Shown: one piece after another, positions 8,468-16,869 of the stretch | Position numbering within the stretch: the stretch's first letter is position 1 | Layout: the number at the start of each line of letters is the position of its first letter | Assembly: GCA_023091735.1 (NCBI GenBank) | Contig: JALKBU010000837.1 | Coordinates: 1-22,908 of the forward strand | Direction: 5' to 3' | DNA from: Trichomonas tenax | Lineage: Eukaryota; Parabasalia; Trichomonadida; Trichomonadidae | DNA: 22,908 nt | The notes under the pieces: model-generated | Told to the model about the DNA's origin: nothing | What the model saw: only the letters and a program-made list of their open reading frames with translations | Database searches by the model: none | Made by a program: the position numbers and the translations under genes

Positions 8468-11400
8468 ATGAAGCCTCAGCGTCCACCTGAGGAACAATAC
8501 AATGATCTTTGCCACTTTCTTAGTCCTCACCTCGACTCCTTCAACTGGGCGATCCACGAAGGTCTCGAGAAAATCCCAGACTGGATTCCAGAGCAATATG
8601 TAAAGAGGGAAAGTGACGACCGCATTCTTCACTTCCGTGTCAAGTCATTAACACTCACGAAGCCGTACGACGCCCGCGGCAACCCGATCTACCCGTATAT
8701 GTGCCGCCTCGGAGGCCAGACATACGGTGGTGCGTTAAATATCACTGTCGAAGCGGGAGTCAACGATCTTCCGACAAAGAAATTCAGCGTCATCGCAAAT
8801 AACATCCCTGTAATGGTAAATTCAGATCTTTGTCATCTCAAAGGAATGACTCCAAAGGAGAAATCCTGTTTGCTCGAAGAACCGACAGAAGCTGGTGGCT
8901 ACTTCATCTATTCCGGCTACGAAAAGCTTCTTCGTCTTTTGATTCTCAACAGACAAAATTACGTCTTCGCGTTAAATCGTCCATCTTTCCACTCTCGTGG
9001 CCCAACATTCACAAACTTCGCCACATCCTTCCGCTCTGTCGCACCAGATTGCTCATCAATCACAACAAACGTTCATTATCAGGCAACAGGTAACATGGTT
9101 GTCCTCATTCCAATCCAGCGCCGTATGTTCTTTGTTCCCCTCCCAATCCTCCTTCGTGCTCTCGTCGAAGTCAATGATAAGACAATTTATGAGTCAATCT
9201 GCGGCACAAATCCAGATTCATTCTACTCAGATCGTGTCATTGCTACACTCCGTTACGCTTCTGAGCTCGATATCCACACAAGAGCCGGTGCACGTGATTT
9301 CCTCGGTGCTCACTTCAGAACAGTCCTTCAGTGCCCAAGACACTTCACAAACGAAGAGTGCTGCGAGGTCCTTCTTAAGCGCAACCTCTTCCCGCACCTT
9401 TCCGATGAGGCTCCATCAAAGAAGTTCGATCTCCTTGTCTTCATGACACGCAGACTTCTCCAGCTCGTTAAGGGTGAAATCCTCCCAGATAACATGGATG
9501 CCAACAGCGCACACGAACTTCTCACACCAGGCACACTCTGGCTTCCAGCTCTCTCTGATGCTATCACAGACTTCTTGAAGGCTTCTGCCGCTAACGTCTA
9601 CAAGGACGAGAAGAACCAGAACGACGACTTCGATGCTTTCCAGACAATCCTCAAGAAGAACGCATCAGGTGTCGAAAACAGAATGCGCTACTTGTTCTCA
9701 ACAGGCTCACTTCGTGGTAACTCAACACTCGGTCTTTCCCAGACAGAAGGCCTCTCCATCATCGCTGAAAGAATCAACTACTGCAGATATCTTGCTCACT
9801 TCAGATCAGTCCACAGAGGTGCTTTCTTCACAACTATGAAGACAACAGCTGTTCGTTACCTTCTTCCAGAGTCATGGGGCTTCATGTGCCCAGTCCACAC
9901 ACCAGATGGTGGTCTTTGCGGTCTTCTTACTCACCTCGCTCGTTTCTGCGAAGTTGTCGCAGGCGAGTCCAAGGGCTACATGCAAATCGTTCAGTTGCTT
10001 ACAAACCACGGTATGGCTCCATTCCTCGGCAGCGGTGATATGGTTCCAGTCATCGTTGATGGTCGCGTTGTTGGCTCCATCCGCGAGAAGCTTGCTCCAC
10101 GTGCGGTCGATGCTCTCAAGCAGGCAAGAAGAGAAGTTCCAGAACTGAAGATGATCGAAATTGTCGATCTTCCATCTGGCTCATTCACACGCTCAATCTA
10201 CGTCTTCATCAACCAGCAGCGTATGATGAGACCAATCTTCAACAACGAGAAAAACTGCCAGGAGTTCATCGGTCCACTCGAACAGATCTTCATGGACATT
10301 GCTTCATCACCAAACGACAAGTCTAAGCCATACAGAGAAATCCACCAGACAGCTATGCTTTCTCTCATCGCTTCATTGACACCATTCTCAGACTACAACC
10401 AGTCTCCTCGTAACATGTACCAGTGCCAAATGGCTAAGCAGACGATGGGTTATCCATCCCACAGAGAAGCTGCTTCCACAGAAGTCAAGACATACCACGT
10501 CCACTATCCACAGCGCCCAATCGTCAGAACAATGGAGCAGGATTCACACGCTCTCGAAGACTTCCTTTTGGGCACAAACGCCTGCGTCGCTGTGCTTTCG
10601 TACACAGGTTACGATATGGAAGATGCCCTCCTTATCAACAAGTGCTCCGTCGAGAGAGGTTTCGGCCACGGCTGCATCTACAAGACACACAGATACACAG
10701 CTGAGGAAATTGAATCCAACTCTTACTTCTGCAACACAAAGGATGGCGCCATCGTCGATGAAGAGCTCGATGCTCACGGTCTTCCATTCCTTGGTATCAA
10801 GATGACAAAGGGTCAGAAGCTCTTAAGAGTCTTCAATCCAAAGGAGAACAAGGAGAGATACCTCTCCTACAAGGATGGCGAAGATGGCTATGTCGACAAG
10901 GTCATCACAACAGCCTCCGAAGATGGCAAGCGCATTGTTTCCGTCGTCATCAAGTTCAGAATGGTCAGAACACCAACAATCGGTGACAAGTTCTCATCCC
11001 GTCACGGCCAGAAGGGTGTCTTCTCATTCCCATGGCCACAGGAGAACATGCCATTCTGCGAGAACGGTATCACGCCAGATGTCATCATCAACCCGCACGC
11101 CTTCCCATCACGTATGACAATCGGTATGCTTATCGAGTCCATGTGCGGTAAGCTCAGAGCATCCCAGGACTGCTCCTTCTTCGATGCTACACCATTCACA
11201 CACGATGAGAAGAACACAGTCACAGACGAAGTCGGCGGAATGCTCGCCAAGCAGGGCTTCGAATACTACGGCAATGAGACAATGTACTCAGGCATCACTG
11301 GTGAAGTCTTCAAGGCCGATATCTTTATGGGTGTCGTTTACTACCAGAGACTCAGGCACATGGTCGGTGATAAATACCAGGTGAGAGCCACAGGCAAGAT

Positions 11401-11782
11401 GAACAACATCACAAGACAGCCACTCAAGGGCAGAAAGAAAGGAGGTGGTATCAGACTCGGAGAAATGGAAAGAGATGCTCTTCTCGCTCAGGGTGTTACA
11501 TTCCTCCTCAGAGACAGATTCATGTGGTGCTCCGATGGCCACGTTGCTAAGCTTTGCAACAGATGCGGTTCCTTCATGTTCACACAGACAAAGCATGACG
11601 AGAATGGCTTCGAAGAGACGTACTGCGCTTACTGCAAGAAGTCAGGCAACACAACATCCGTCTTTGTTCCATACGTTTTGAGATACCTTTGCGCTGAGTT
11701 CGCTGCTATGAACATCAGAATGAAGTTCTCAACAGACGACAACCATACACACACACATGTTGAAGAGATAAAGAATGAATAA
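8468..11782 (+). CDS. RPA2: RNA polymerase I second-largest subunit (RPA2/Rpa135)
   Basis: A 1104-residue protein, close to the usual 1100-1200 of the family. It forms half of the Pol I active cleft that makes rRNA precursor in the nucleolus. I start at the ATG at 8468. An upstream TTG would add 11 residues across the initiator-like TTCA and is unlikely. Landmarks in order: HLDSFNWAIHEGL near the N-terminus (protrusion); the fork region leading to LLPESWGFMCPVHTPDG; the block SPRNMYQCQMAKQTMG; the acidic loop GYDMEDALLINK (G714 onward, D716, E718, D719); NPTIGDKFSSRHGQKG of the hybrid-binding domain; GVVYYQRLRHMV; and a C-terminal zinc ribbon (C1030, C1033, C1053, C1056). ESWGFMCPVHTPDGGLCGL and the N-terminus match Pol I rather than Pol II or III paralogues. 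Codon bias is strong after the first 170 or so codons. The stop overlaps TAAA. Confidence 0.95.
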   Translation: MKPQRPPEEQYNDLCHFLSPHLDSFNWAIHEGLEKIPDWIPEQYVKRESDDRILHFRVKSLTLTKPYDARGNPIYPYMCRLGGQTYGGALNITVEAGVNDLPTKKFSVIANNIPVMVNSDLCHLKGMTPKEKSCLLEEPTEAGGYFIYSGYEKLLRLLILNRQNYVFALNRPSFHSRGPTFTNFATSFRSVAPDCSSITTNVHYQATGNMVVLIPIQRRMFFVPLPILLRALVEVNDKTIYESICGTNPDSFYSDRVIATLRYASELDIHTRAGARDFLGAHFRTVLQCPRHFTNEECCEVLLKRNLFPHLSDEAPSKKFDLLVFMTRRLLQLVKGEILPDNMDANSAHELLTPGTLWLPALSDAITDFLKASAANVYKDEKNQNDDFDAFQTILKKNASGVENRMRYLFSTGSLRGNSTLGLSQTEGLSIIAERINYCRYLAHFRSVHRGAFFTTMKTTAVRYLLPESWGFMCPVHTPDGGLCGLLTHLARFCEVVAGESKGYMQIVQLLTNHGMAPFLGSGDMVPVIVDGRVVGSIREKLAPRAVDALKQARREVPELKMIEIVDLPSGSFTRSIYVFINQQRMMRPIFNNEKNCQEFIGPLEQIFMDIASSPNDKSKPYREIHQTAMLSLIASLTPFSDYNQSPRNMYQCQMAKQTMGYPSHREAASTEVKTYHVHYPQRPIVRTMEQDSHALEDFLLGTNACVAVLSYTGYDMEDALLINKCSVERGFGHGCIYKTHRYTAEEIESNSYFCNTKDGAIVDEELDAHGLPFLGIKMTKGQKLLRVFNPKENKERYLSYKDGEDGYVDKVITTASEDGKRIVSVVIKFRMVRTPTIGDKFSSRHGQKGVFSFPWPQENMPFCENGITPDVIINPHAFPSRMTIGMLIESMCGKLRASQDCSFFDATPFTHDEKNTVTDEVGGMLAKQGFEYYGNETMYSGITGEVFKADIFMGVVYYQRLRHMVGDKYQVRATGKMNNITRQPLKGRKKGGGIRLGEMERDALLAQGVTFLLRDRFMWCSDGHVAKLCNRCGSFMFTQTKHDENGFEETYCAYCKKSGNTTSVFVPYVLRYLCAEFAAMNIRMKFSTDDNHTHTHVEEIKNE

Positions 11783-12234
11783 AGAATTTATTATAGAACT
11801 TTTATTGAAAATGAACAATCTTTCTCCATTTTACCTAGAAAGCATCTTAAAATCAATTATCACTTGACTTTGATCTCTAAAACAATCTTTTCATAAAAGA
11901 TATCCAAATATTTTGGCTTAAAAGAGAAATTCTGGATTCATTCTATGAAAATATTGTAGAGTTACTAAAATAACGGAGTTTTATAATTTAATTATTGAGA
12001 TAAATCGAAGAATTAAGGGTTTTGTTAATCATCATTTTTTTGCAAAAGTTAAAAAATTATTTTTGTTTTAGAAAAAATTCATTTTTATAATAAAAAATAG
12101 AATTTTTTAAAAAATTTTTATAATGAAACTTTCATTATTTTAGATGTGTATCAAGATTTATTATGAATGATACAAAATTGATTTTCAATAACACCCCTTA
12201 ATAACATTTTCGAACCCTTTATAAGAACAAAATA
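11783..12234. other. AT-rich intergenic stretch
   Basis: 452 bases with long A and T runs and no coding or RNA features. It must include the 3' end of the Pol I gene and the promoter of the next gene. A TTTCAATAA string near 12184 is the nearest initiator-like site, about 47 bases before the next ATG. Confidence 0.45.
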
Positions 12235-12786
12235 ATGGATTCCAAGACTTTTGAGTTAGTCAAAGCGATTTCTGAGTACATGATCAGCATCCAAAATGGC
12301 ACAGAAAGCATTTCTTCGTCAAAGATTTACAACTTTTTGGAAAGAAATCCTTCAATAAATTTCAAAATTTTACCTTCTGATATTTTCAACGCTCTTTGTT
12401 TACCTTATCCAAGTGCAATGCTTTTTGAATTGGACAAATCTGATTTAGACGATTTTTATTTCGGATTGAAATTATCTCCAGAACAAACACGAGAATATAT
12501 TAGCCAAATCGAAGTAATAGAACCAGTAGCGATAGAGCAAGTCAATGGATCTCCTTCACCAGTATCAATCCCAACATTTACCAGTCTTATGCTTGATATG
12601 GAGAATTTGACAAGAAATAGAAACAATTTAGTGACAGTTAACGATCAATTGTCGAAAACTTACAATGAAGTTCACATCCAAAATCTCGCATTATCAAATA
12701 ATACGATTCTTAAACAGCAAATTAAAAATTGCCAAGACATTATTAACAAACTAACTCCAAGGCAAGATGGAGTAAATAGGCCATAA
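12235..12786 (+). CDS. Hypothetical protein with C-terminal coiled coil
   Basis: 183 residues and no family that I recognise. The first 85 residues form a compact, mixed helical region (SKIYNFLERNPSINFKILPS, then LDKSDLDDFYFGL). A Pro/Ser linker follows around 90-115 (NGSPSPVSIPTF). The rest is a probable coiled coil of about 60 residues with hydrophobic heptads (MLDMENLTRNRNNLVTVNDQ onward), ending at LTPRQDG. No signal peptide or membrane span is present. Codon use is AT-rich, like other low-expression genes here. The ATG is the first in frame. It stands alone between the Pol I gene and the HP1-like gene. The layout suggests a small adaptor or kinetochore/cytoskeleton-type protein, but that is a guess. 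Confidence 0.65.
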   Translation: MDSKTFELVKAISEYMISIQNGTESISSSKIYNFLERNPSINFKILPSDIFNALCLPYPSAMLFELDKSDLDDFYFGLKLSPEQTREYISQIEVIEPVAIEQVNGSPSPVSIPTFTSLMLDMENLTRNRNNLVTVNDQLSKTYNEVHIQNLALSNNTILKQQIKNCQDIINKLTPRQDGVNRP

Positions 12787-13124
12787 TCAATTGGCCACAA
12801 CACAAAAAGTTATTATTACAATATTTTTATTTATCGAATTTAATCTTCTCATTTGATTACCAATACATAGTCCTCGCTATGGCATTACATATTTCAAAAA
12901 CAAAATTGTTGTTTTAAATGTCGAAGAAATATTTCACGAGTTTGAATCATGTAAGTGTTAGCCAATTAAATTTCATTACATGCTTCATTACTATCATTAC
13001 ATTTTACTTATTTCTTTACTAAATATTTGTAAATATCTTTAGATTAAAAATTAGTTTTGCAACCATGCTTTTCTGGATAAGAGCATTTATATTACAATCA
13101 AACAAAGTCTAAATAAAAATAATA
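12787..13124. other. Intergenic gap between convergent genes
   Basis: 338 AT-rich bases between the 3' ends of two convergent genes. I see no gene, RNA or repeat. Confidence 0.5.
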
Positions 13125-13595
13125 TTATTTCATATTTTGATAAAATTCACACAATATTTGTGGGCAGAGCGTAACAACATCGGAGTATTTCATTGGAACG
13201 TCTTTATCCTCATCTAAATATTGTACATAAATTATATCTTTTTCATAATTAATATTTGAAACTTTAAACGGTGTCATTGTGTTATCCATAGATGTGAATG
13301 ATGATTTATATGAAGGAAGAATGCTTTTAGAATGCAAAGGATATATTTTCTTTTTGAATTCCTTTTTTTCCATTTCATGTAGTTTATTTACATTTACTTC
13401 ACATTGTGTTTCAGCACACTCAGTCACATAGTTCGTATTGTTAGCTGTTGCGAATTCAATAATCGATTCTCGACTAATATCCCATTCTGACTTCCAATCG
13501 ACGTTGATTGTCGATGTCAAAGTCGCGACTTTATATATTTGCTCAAAATTTGGAGTTGTAAATTGCTTCAGAACAACTTCCAATGGAACATCCAT
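13125..13595 (-). CDS. Diverged HP1-like chromo/chromoshadow protein
   Basis: 156 residues. The C-terminus (about 108-154) fits a chromoshadow domain, the HP1 dimerisation fold. A strand pair (FKVSNINYEKDIIYVQYL) is followed by VPMKYSDVVTLCPQILCEFY. This mirrors the family's V-x-x-x-x-x-V-x-x-x-C-P-Q-x-x-x-x-F-Y ending, though the final Trp region is missing. The N-terminus (about 4-50) has the outline of a chromodomain: EVVLKQF, a strand around IYKVATL, then W34-K-S-E-W-D-I with IIEF, like the W-E-P-x-x-N-L...I-x-E-F end of the fold. Only part of the methyl-lysine aromatic cage seems present, so histone reading is uncertain. A lysine-rich hinge (76-90) joins the two. Such proteins bind H3K9-methylated chromatin in other eukaryotes. 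The start is supported by TTCATAATA just upstream. It diverges from the GT61 gene, with 131 bases between starts. Confidence 0.55.
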   Translation of the reverse strand: MDVPLEVVLKQFTTPNFEQIYKVATLTSTINVDWKSEWDISRESIIEFATANNTNYVTECAETQCEVNVNKLHEMEKKEFKKKIYPLHSKSILPSYKSSFTSMDNTMTPFKVSNINYEKDIIYVQYLDEDKDVPMKYSDVVTLCPQILCEFYQNMK

Positions 13596-13726
13596 TATTA
13601 TGAAGGGCTTTAAAAAACAAAACAGGGGGAAAACACAATATCAAACAAATCGCAATTTTAACTTGGAATTTAAGCTTATGAAAACAAACACATTCTGAAT
13701 TGAAATCAAAAATTCAAAAATAAAAA
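13596..13726. promoter_or_regulatory. Compact divergent promoter region
   Basis: 131 bases between two divergent start codons. An initiator-like TTCA lies on each side. On the minus strand it is at 13604-13601, 5 nt before the HP1-like ATG. On the plus strand it is at 13713-13716, 10 nt before the GT61 ATG. The two genes may therefore share upstream control. Confidence 0.4.
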
Positions 13727-15391
13727 ATGAAATGGACAAAATCGAAGTTCATCAAAATATTTATGCTTTATTACTTTATTGGCTTCACAACGATGTTCAT
13801 TACGCTCGAGTATAGGCTCGTGTTTACAATGATGGCCAAATCTGTTAATTATTTCAAAAATCGAAATATAAATTTCACAGATTGCAATTATATTACTTCT
13901 GTTTCGTCGGAAGGCGAAGTAATTCACATCAAATATGACGTTAACCATATAAATAATGCATCTTACGTAAGAAGTATTCTTGGCTTGAAAACTGAACAAA
14001 TGGGAGAATCGATATTTTTCCCTCAAAACACATCATCAATCATCGCTGAGTCACACGGATCCGTTGATTTATCATTTTACTTGCCAATTGTCGGAAATTA
14101 TAAAGCATCATTAGTTTGCGGGCCTCCTATTGAAAAAGCACAAGTTCCAGGACAGATACAAGTCAAAAAGCATTTTGCTGTTAAACTATCTACGACAGAT
14201 TTCAGTTCTAAACATAATTATTCGCGTATTAAATGTCATGGAACGAATTACTCTAATAGATGGTGTGAATGCAAGAATTTGGTTTATTTCGATGACAATT
14301 TCTTCTTTTTGTCACCTGCAATTTTCACATTCCCAGAACCTTTCATTGTGCCTGGACCCAGAGCTCCTCCGTTCGATAAAGAAACGGACAGCCTCACATC
14401 GGAACCAATCGTCATACAGTTCACGAAAGAAACAGTTCCTAGAGAAGTCATTCAGCAAAATGTTACAACATATATCTACGGAACATATCATAACTATTAT
14501 ATGCTTTGGCACACTATATTCGACTTCATTCTTCCTTTCCACATGTTCGTCACTAAATACAATTTCACGGATACTAACAAGGAACGCCAAATCTATGTTA
14601 AATCAGATGGTGTTTGGAGATTCTTCTCTCTCATGAATTGCATTTCTACAAGAAGCATCAAAATCATCAGCCAGGAGTCCAAAGGAATGATATTCCCTGA
14701 TGCCGTTATGGGCATTGAGAAATTGGAGGCTGACATGAATCCTCACAGAACATATGATGATTCAATCGCCTTCCAATATAACTATAATAACGAAAGTGAT
14801 GTTTTGTTCAGGAGTTGCATTTTAGAGAATATGAATATCAGAACAGATAGAATCGGCAATGCAGGAAAGCCTTTGGTAGTCATCATAGATAGAAAGAAGA
14901 CATCTAGAAATATCGGAAACCAGCCAGAGATTGAGAAATATGCGAAGCAGACTTGTGAGTTTTGTGATATCAAAACAGTCAACTTAGAAGATGTTTCCGT
15001 TGATGAGCAGGTTGAAATAATCTCTAGGGCATCTGTATTAATTGGTTTACACGGTAGCGGTCTCGCAAACTGCATGTGGATGAAGCCTTATACTGATGAA
15101 ACACCAACACACATGATTGAGTTCTTGCCATACAATTACACGTGCAGGCCATGGTATGAAACAGCAGCAAACGTCTCAAGAGTGAAATATCACGCTGTAA
15201 TGAATAAAAGACCGACATCAACAGACACTGCGAGATACGGCAATTGCTGGAAAAAACATCAGAAAATATGCGCAACCCTTGGTTGTCATGATTTGCTTAG
15301 AGACCAGAAGTTTGATGTCGAGATCGACACATTCTCAAAGACTTGGCTTCCAATCGTTGCTGAGCTCAACAAAACCAAAATTAATGTTTGA
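13727..15391 (+). CDS. GT61-family glycosyltransferase (type II membrane)
   Basis: 554 residues. A short basic N-terminus is followed by one hydrophobic anchor (about 10-28, FMLYYFIGFTTMFITL), as in type II Golgi or ER transferases. The lumenal part has many N-x-S/T sites and several Cys. Two hallmarks of the GT61 (DUF563) family are visible. IYGTYHNYYMLWHTIFDFIL (from about 250, with H262) corresponds to the family's N-x-x-H-W block. VLIGLHGSGLANCMWMKP (H442, G443, G445) corresponds to H-G-A-G-L-x-N. The family includes EOGT and plant xylosyltransferases. The donor and acceptor sugars cannot be told from sequence. The likely role is building cell-surface or secreted glycans. An initiator-like TTCA precedes the ATG, and codons are moderately AT-rich. 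It has no plausible fusion partner and looks complete. Confidence 0.88.
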   Translation: MKWTKSKFIKIFMLYYFIGFTTMFITLEYRLVFTMMAKSVNYFKNRNINFTDCNYITSVSSEGEVIHIKYDVNHINNASYVRSILGLKTEQMGESIFFPQNTSSIIAESHGSVDLSFYLPIVGNYKASLVCGPPIEKAQVPGQIQVKKHFAVKLSTTDFSSKHNYSRIKCHGTNYSNRWCECKNLVYFDDNFFFLSPAIFTFPEPFIVPGPRAPPFDKETDSLTSEPIVIQFTKETVPREVIQQNVTTYIYGTYHNYYMLWHTIFDFILPFHMFVTKYNFTDTNKERQIYVKSDGVWRFFSLMNCISTRSIKIISQESKGMIFPDAVMGIEKLEADMNPHRTYDDSIAFQYNYNNESDVLFRSCILENMNIRTDRIGNAGKPLVVIIDRKKTSRNIGNQPEIEKYAKQTCEFCDIKTVNLEDVSVDEQVEIISRASVLIGLHGSGLANCMWMKPYTDETPTHMIEFLPYNYTCRPWYETAANVSRVKYHAVMNKRPTSTDTARYGNCWKKHQKICATLGCHDLLRDQKFDVEIDTFSKTWLPIVAELNKTKINV

Positions 15392-15627
15392 TAAAAAGTT
15401 TGTTTATTTTAGTACATAACAAGACTCATTTCTGTATCACTTCGCTTCGGAATGAAGAGCTTTTGTATCCCAATAGAAGACCGAAAATATCGTTATAAGA
15501 TGAAATTCAAAGATCAATTTCGAAAATAACAAAAAATAGAAGAGGTGGAATGAAGCGAATATGAATTACTTAATTTTGTGCATATGAAAAACACTTTGTA
15601 AAATAGATTTTTTTCTTTAAGAAAAAA
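15392..15627. other. Intergenic stretch between GT61 gene and tRNA
   Basis: AT-rich. It contains a small imperfect hairpin near 15440 (CTTCGCTTCGGAATGAAG) that could be part of the GT61 3' end. No gene is seen. Confidence 0.4.
15622..15627 (-). terminator. RNA polymerase III terminator of tRNA-Ala
   Basis: A run of six T on the minus strand directly after the discriminator base of the tRNA, the standard Pol III stop signal. Confidence 0.85.
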
Positions 15628-15699
15628 TGGAGGTGAGGGGAATCGAACCCCCGGCCTCATCTATGCTAAAGACGCACTCTACCACTGAGCCACACCCCC
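15628..15699 (-). tRNA. tRNA-Ala (anticodon AGC)
   Basis: A 72-nt cloverleaf without intron. The acceptor stem GGGGGTG pairs with CACCTCC and includes the G3-U70 wobble pair that marks alanine tRNAs, with discriminator A73. The D-arm is GCTC...GAGT. The anticodon stem is CGTCT/AGATG around the loop TTAGCAT, which gives AGC. The T-arm (GGGGGTTCGATTCCCC) holds the internal B box, and GGCTCAGTGGTAGAG holds the A box. Transcribed by Pol III. CCA is not encoded, as expected for a eukaryotic nuclear gene. Confidence 0.97.
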
Positions 15700-15835
15700 A
15701 ATTCATATTTTTTTGATTTTTAAACTATACATAGGTAATTAAATAAACAATCTTAAACATCCTGTTTAGAGTTCTTCAGTGTAACACTGCCACATAGTGT
15801 GTTGCTAAATGTGACATATTACTTCGATAGCTTGA

Positions 15836-16069
15836 AATGAATCTGCTGTCCAAAAATCTCAACATCGACAATATTATTTTAATGAATACTATTGCAGAGA
15901 CATCCAATGTCATCAAAATGAAGTTGCAGATTGGCTGCATAGGAATTTTGAAGTGGAAATGATAAAACTTGTTAATTGTATGAAATTTGGCAATTTCCAA
16001 GCCGCCTCTTTTTGTATCGAGAATGGCTTTCATAATTGTCACGTACCAAAAATTGTCACGAAAAAGTGA
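15836..16069 (+). pseudogene. Ankyrin/DUF3447-type gene fragment
   Basis: A 77-codon open stretch between stops, without ATG at its start. It contains NEVADWLHRNFEVEMIKL, then CMKFGNFQAASFCIENGF. This is the cadence of the segment preceding ankyrin repeats in trichomonad DUF3447/ankyrin proteins, by family memory (W-L-x-x-N-x-x-x-E-x-x-x-L then C-x-x-x-x-N-x-x-A-x-x-x-x-I-x-N-G). The frame ends in TGA at 16067. No repeats follow directly in frame, so it is a remnant rather than a gene. Confidence 0.5.
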
Positions 16070-16186
16070 CACAAAATGTGATATCATCTGACATGTAAAG
16101 TTGTCAGAATATCAGGTTTTATATGTCAAAATATTAAAATTTTTGACATGTAAAGTCCTATAATCATTTAAATTATGTATTAGTTT

Positions 16187-16233
16187 TTATTTCAAAATCG
16201 TGTCTGACAGGAAGAACTGGGGACTACATTGAC
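16187..16233 (+). repeat. Direct copy of the palindrome-arm sequence
   Basis: About 47 nt, similar at roughly four positions in five to 16429-16479 (both contain CTGA-AGGAAGAACTG and the preceding TTATTTC-AA-ATCG). It is an older, diverged copy of the same fragment in the same orientation. Confidence 0.55.
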
Positions 16234-16249
16234 ACAGGTACCACGCATG

Positions 16250-16408
16250 TTAGTAGCTAAACTCACAGATCTTCCTTTCATACACCATCATTAAGAAATC
16301 AAAGATTTCCACTTCAGAATGCCTCTGAAGAGCAAAATTAAATGCTTGATTGGGACTTGTAGCCAATGTGCTAGCAATCCAGTCCACAGTTCTTCCTTTC
16401 AGAAGCAT
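16250..16408 (-). pseudogene. Ankyrin-like gene fragment, inverted copy
   Basis: A 52-codon frame from ATG (16408), extendable upstream without a stop to about 16475. It contains KGRTVDWIASTLATSPNQ, then FALQRHSEVEIFDFL. The latter resembles an ankyrin helix pair (A-L-x-x-H-S-x-E-I-x-x-F-L). The same KGRTVDWIAS phrase is encoded on the opposite strand at 16447-16545. The two pieces are therefore inverted copies of one gene segment. It is too short and unanchored to be a functional gene. Confidence 0.45.
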
Positions 16409-16489
16409 TCTGTAGAGTAAATCGCTGATTATTTCGAAGATCGAGTCTGAAAGGAAGAACTGTGGACTGGATTGCTAGCATTTTGGCTA
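16360..16489. repeat. Long near-perfect inverted repeat (44-bp arms)
   Basis: Left arm 16360-16403 and right arm 16446-16489 are reverse complements with only two mismatches. The inner 34 nt (16370-16403 and 16446-16479) match exactly. The loop is 42 nt. The arms start from TAGCCAA on the outside and reach TTTCAGA at the loop side. In either transcript this would fold into a long hairpin. Both arms encode the same peptide phrase on opposite strands, so it arose by inverted duplication of a coding fragment. Confidence 0.9.
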
Positions 16490-16545
16490 CCGGTGCCAAT
16501 GAAGTACTTAATTTTTCTTTTCAAAGTAAATTTAAACAAATATAG
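16429..16545 (+). pseudogene. Ankyrin-like gene fragment, direct copy
   Basis: Open from a stop near 16426 to TAG at 16543-16545, with no ATG. It reads SLKGRTVDWIASILATGANE, then VLNFSFQSKFKQI. It is the partner of the inverted copy at 16250-16408 and has diverged more in its second half, outside the palindrome arm. Confidence 0.45.
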
Positions 16546-16715
16546 GATATCATTCTTCCAATAATCATTTATAATCACATGCCACGTAAATATTTATTTA
16601 TCAAATATTCATGTTTACATGCCAAATACTATCAATTTTTCATGACAACTTTCGGTACACAACAGTTAATGCAAAAGATATAGAATACAAATACACAATT
16701 CACTATTAACTTATT

Positions 16716-16869
16716 ACATTCATCATTTTGTAATTCGATTCATTTTTAATCTCATATAATTTATCATCTAATTTCTTCATTCATTATTATAACTTATAGG
16801 ATTCATTATATCAATATTATATTCTTCATTATTAGTTATAGTATTCATTTTATTAGCTTATGAATATAT
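16716..16869. repeat. ATTCAT-rich low-complexity tract
   Basis: At least seven TTCAT units in about 150 bases, irregularly spaced and otherwise AT-rich. A second tract of the same kind lies at 17608-17745. No coding potential. Confidence 0.5.

Noticed and set aside
16360..16489. Intrinsic terminator or CRISPR-like repeat
   Set aside because: There is one inverted pair, no regular spacers and no bacterial context. Both arms are copies of a coding fragment.
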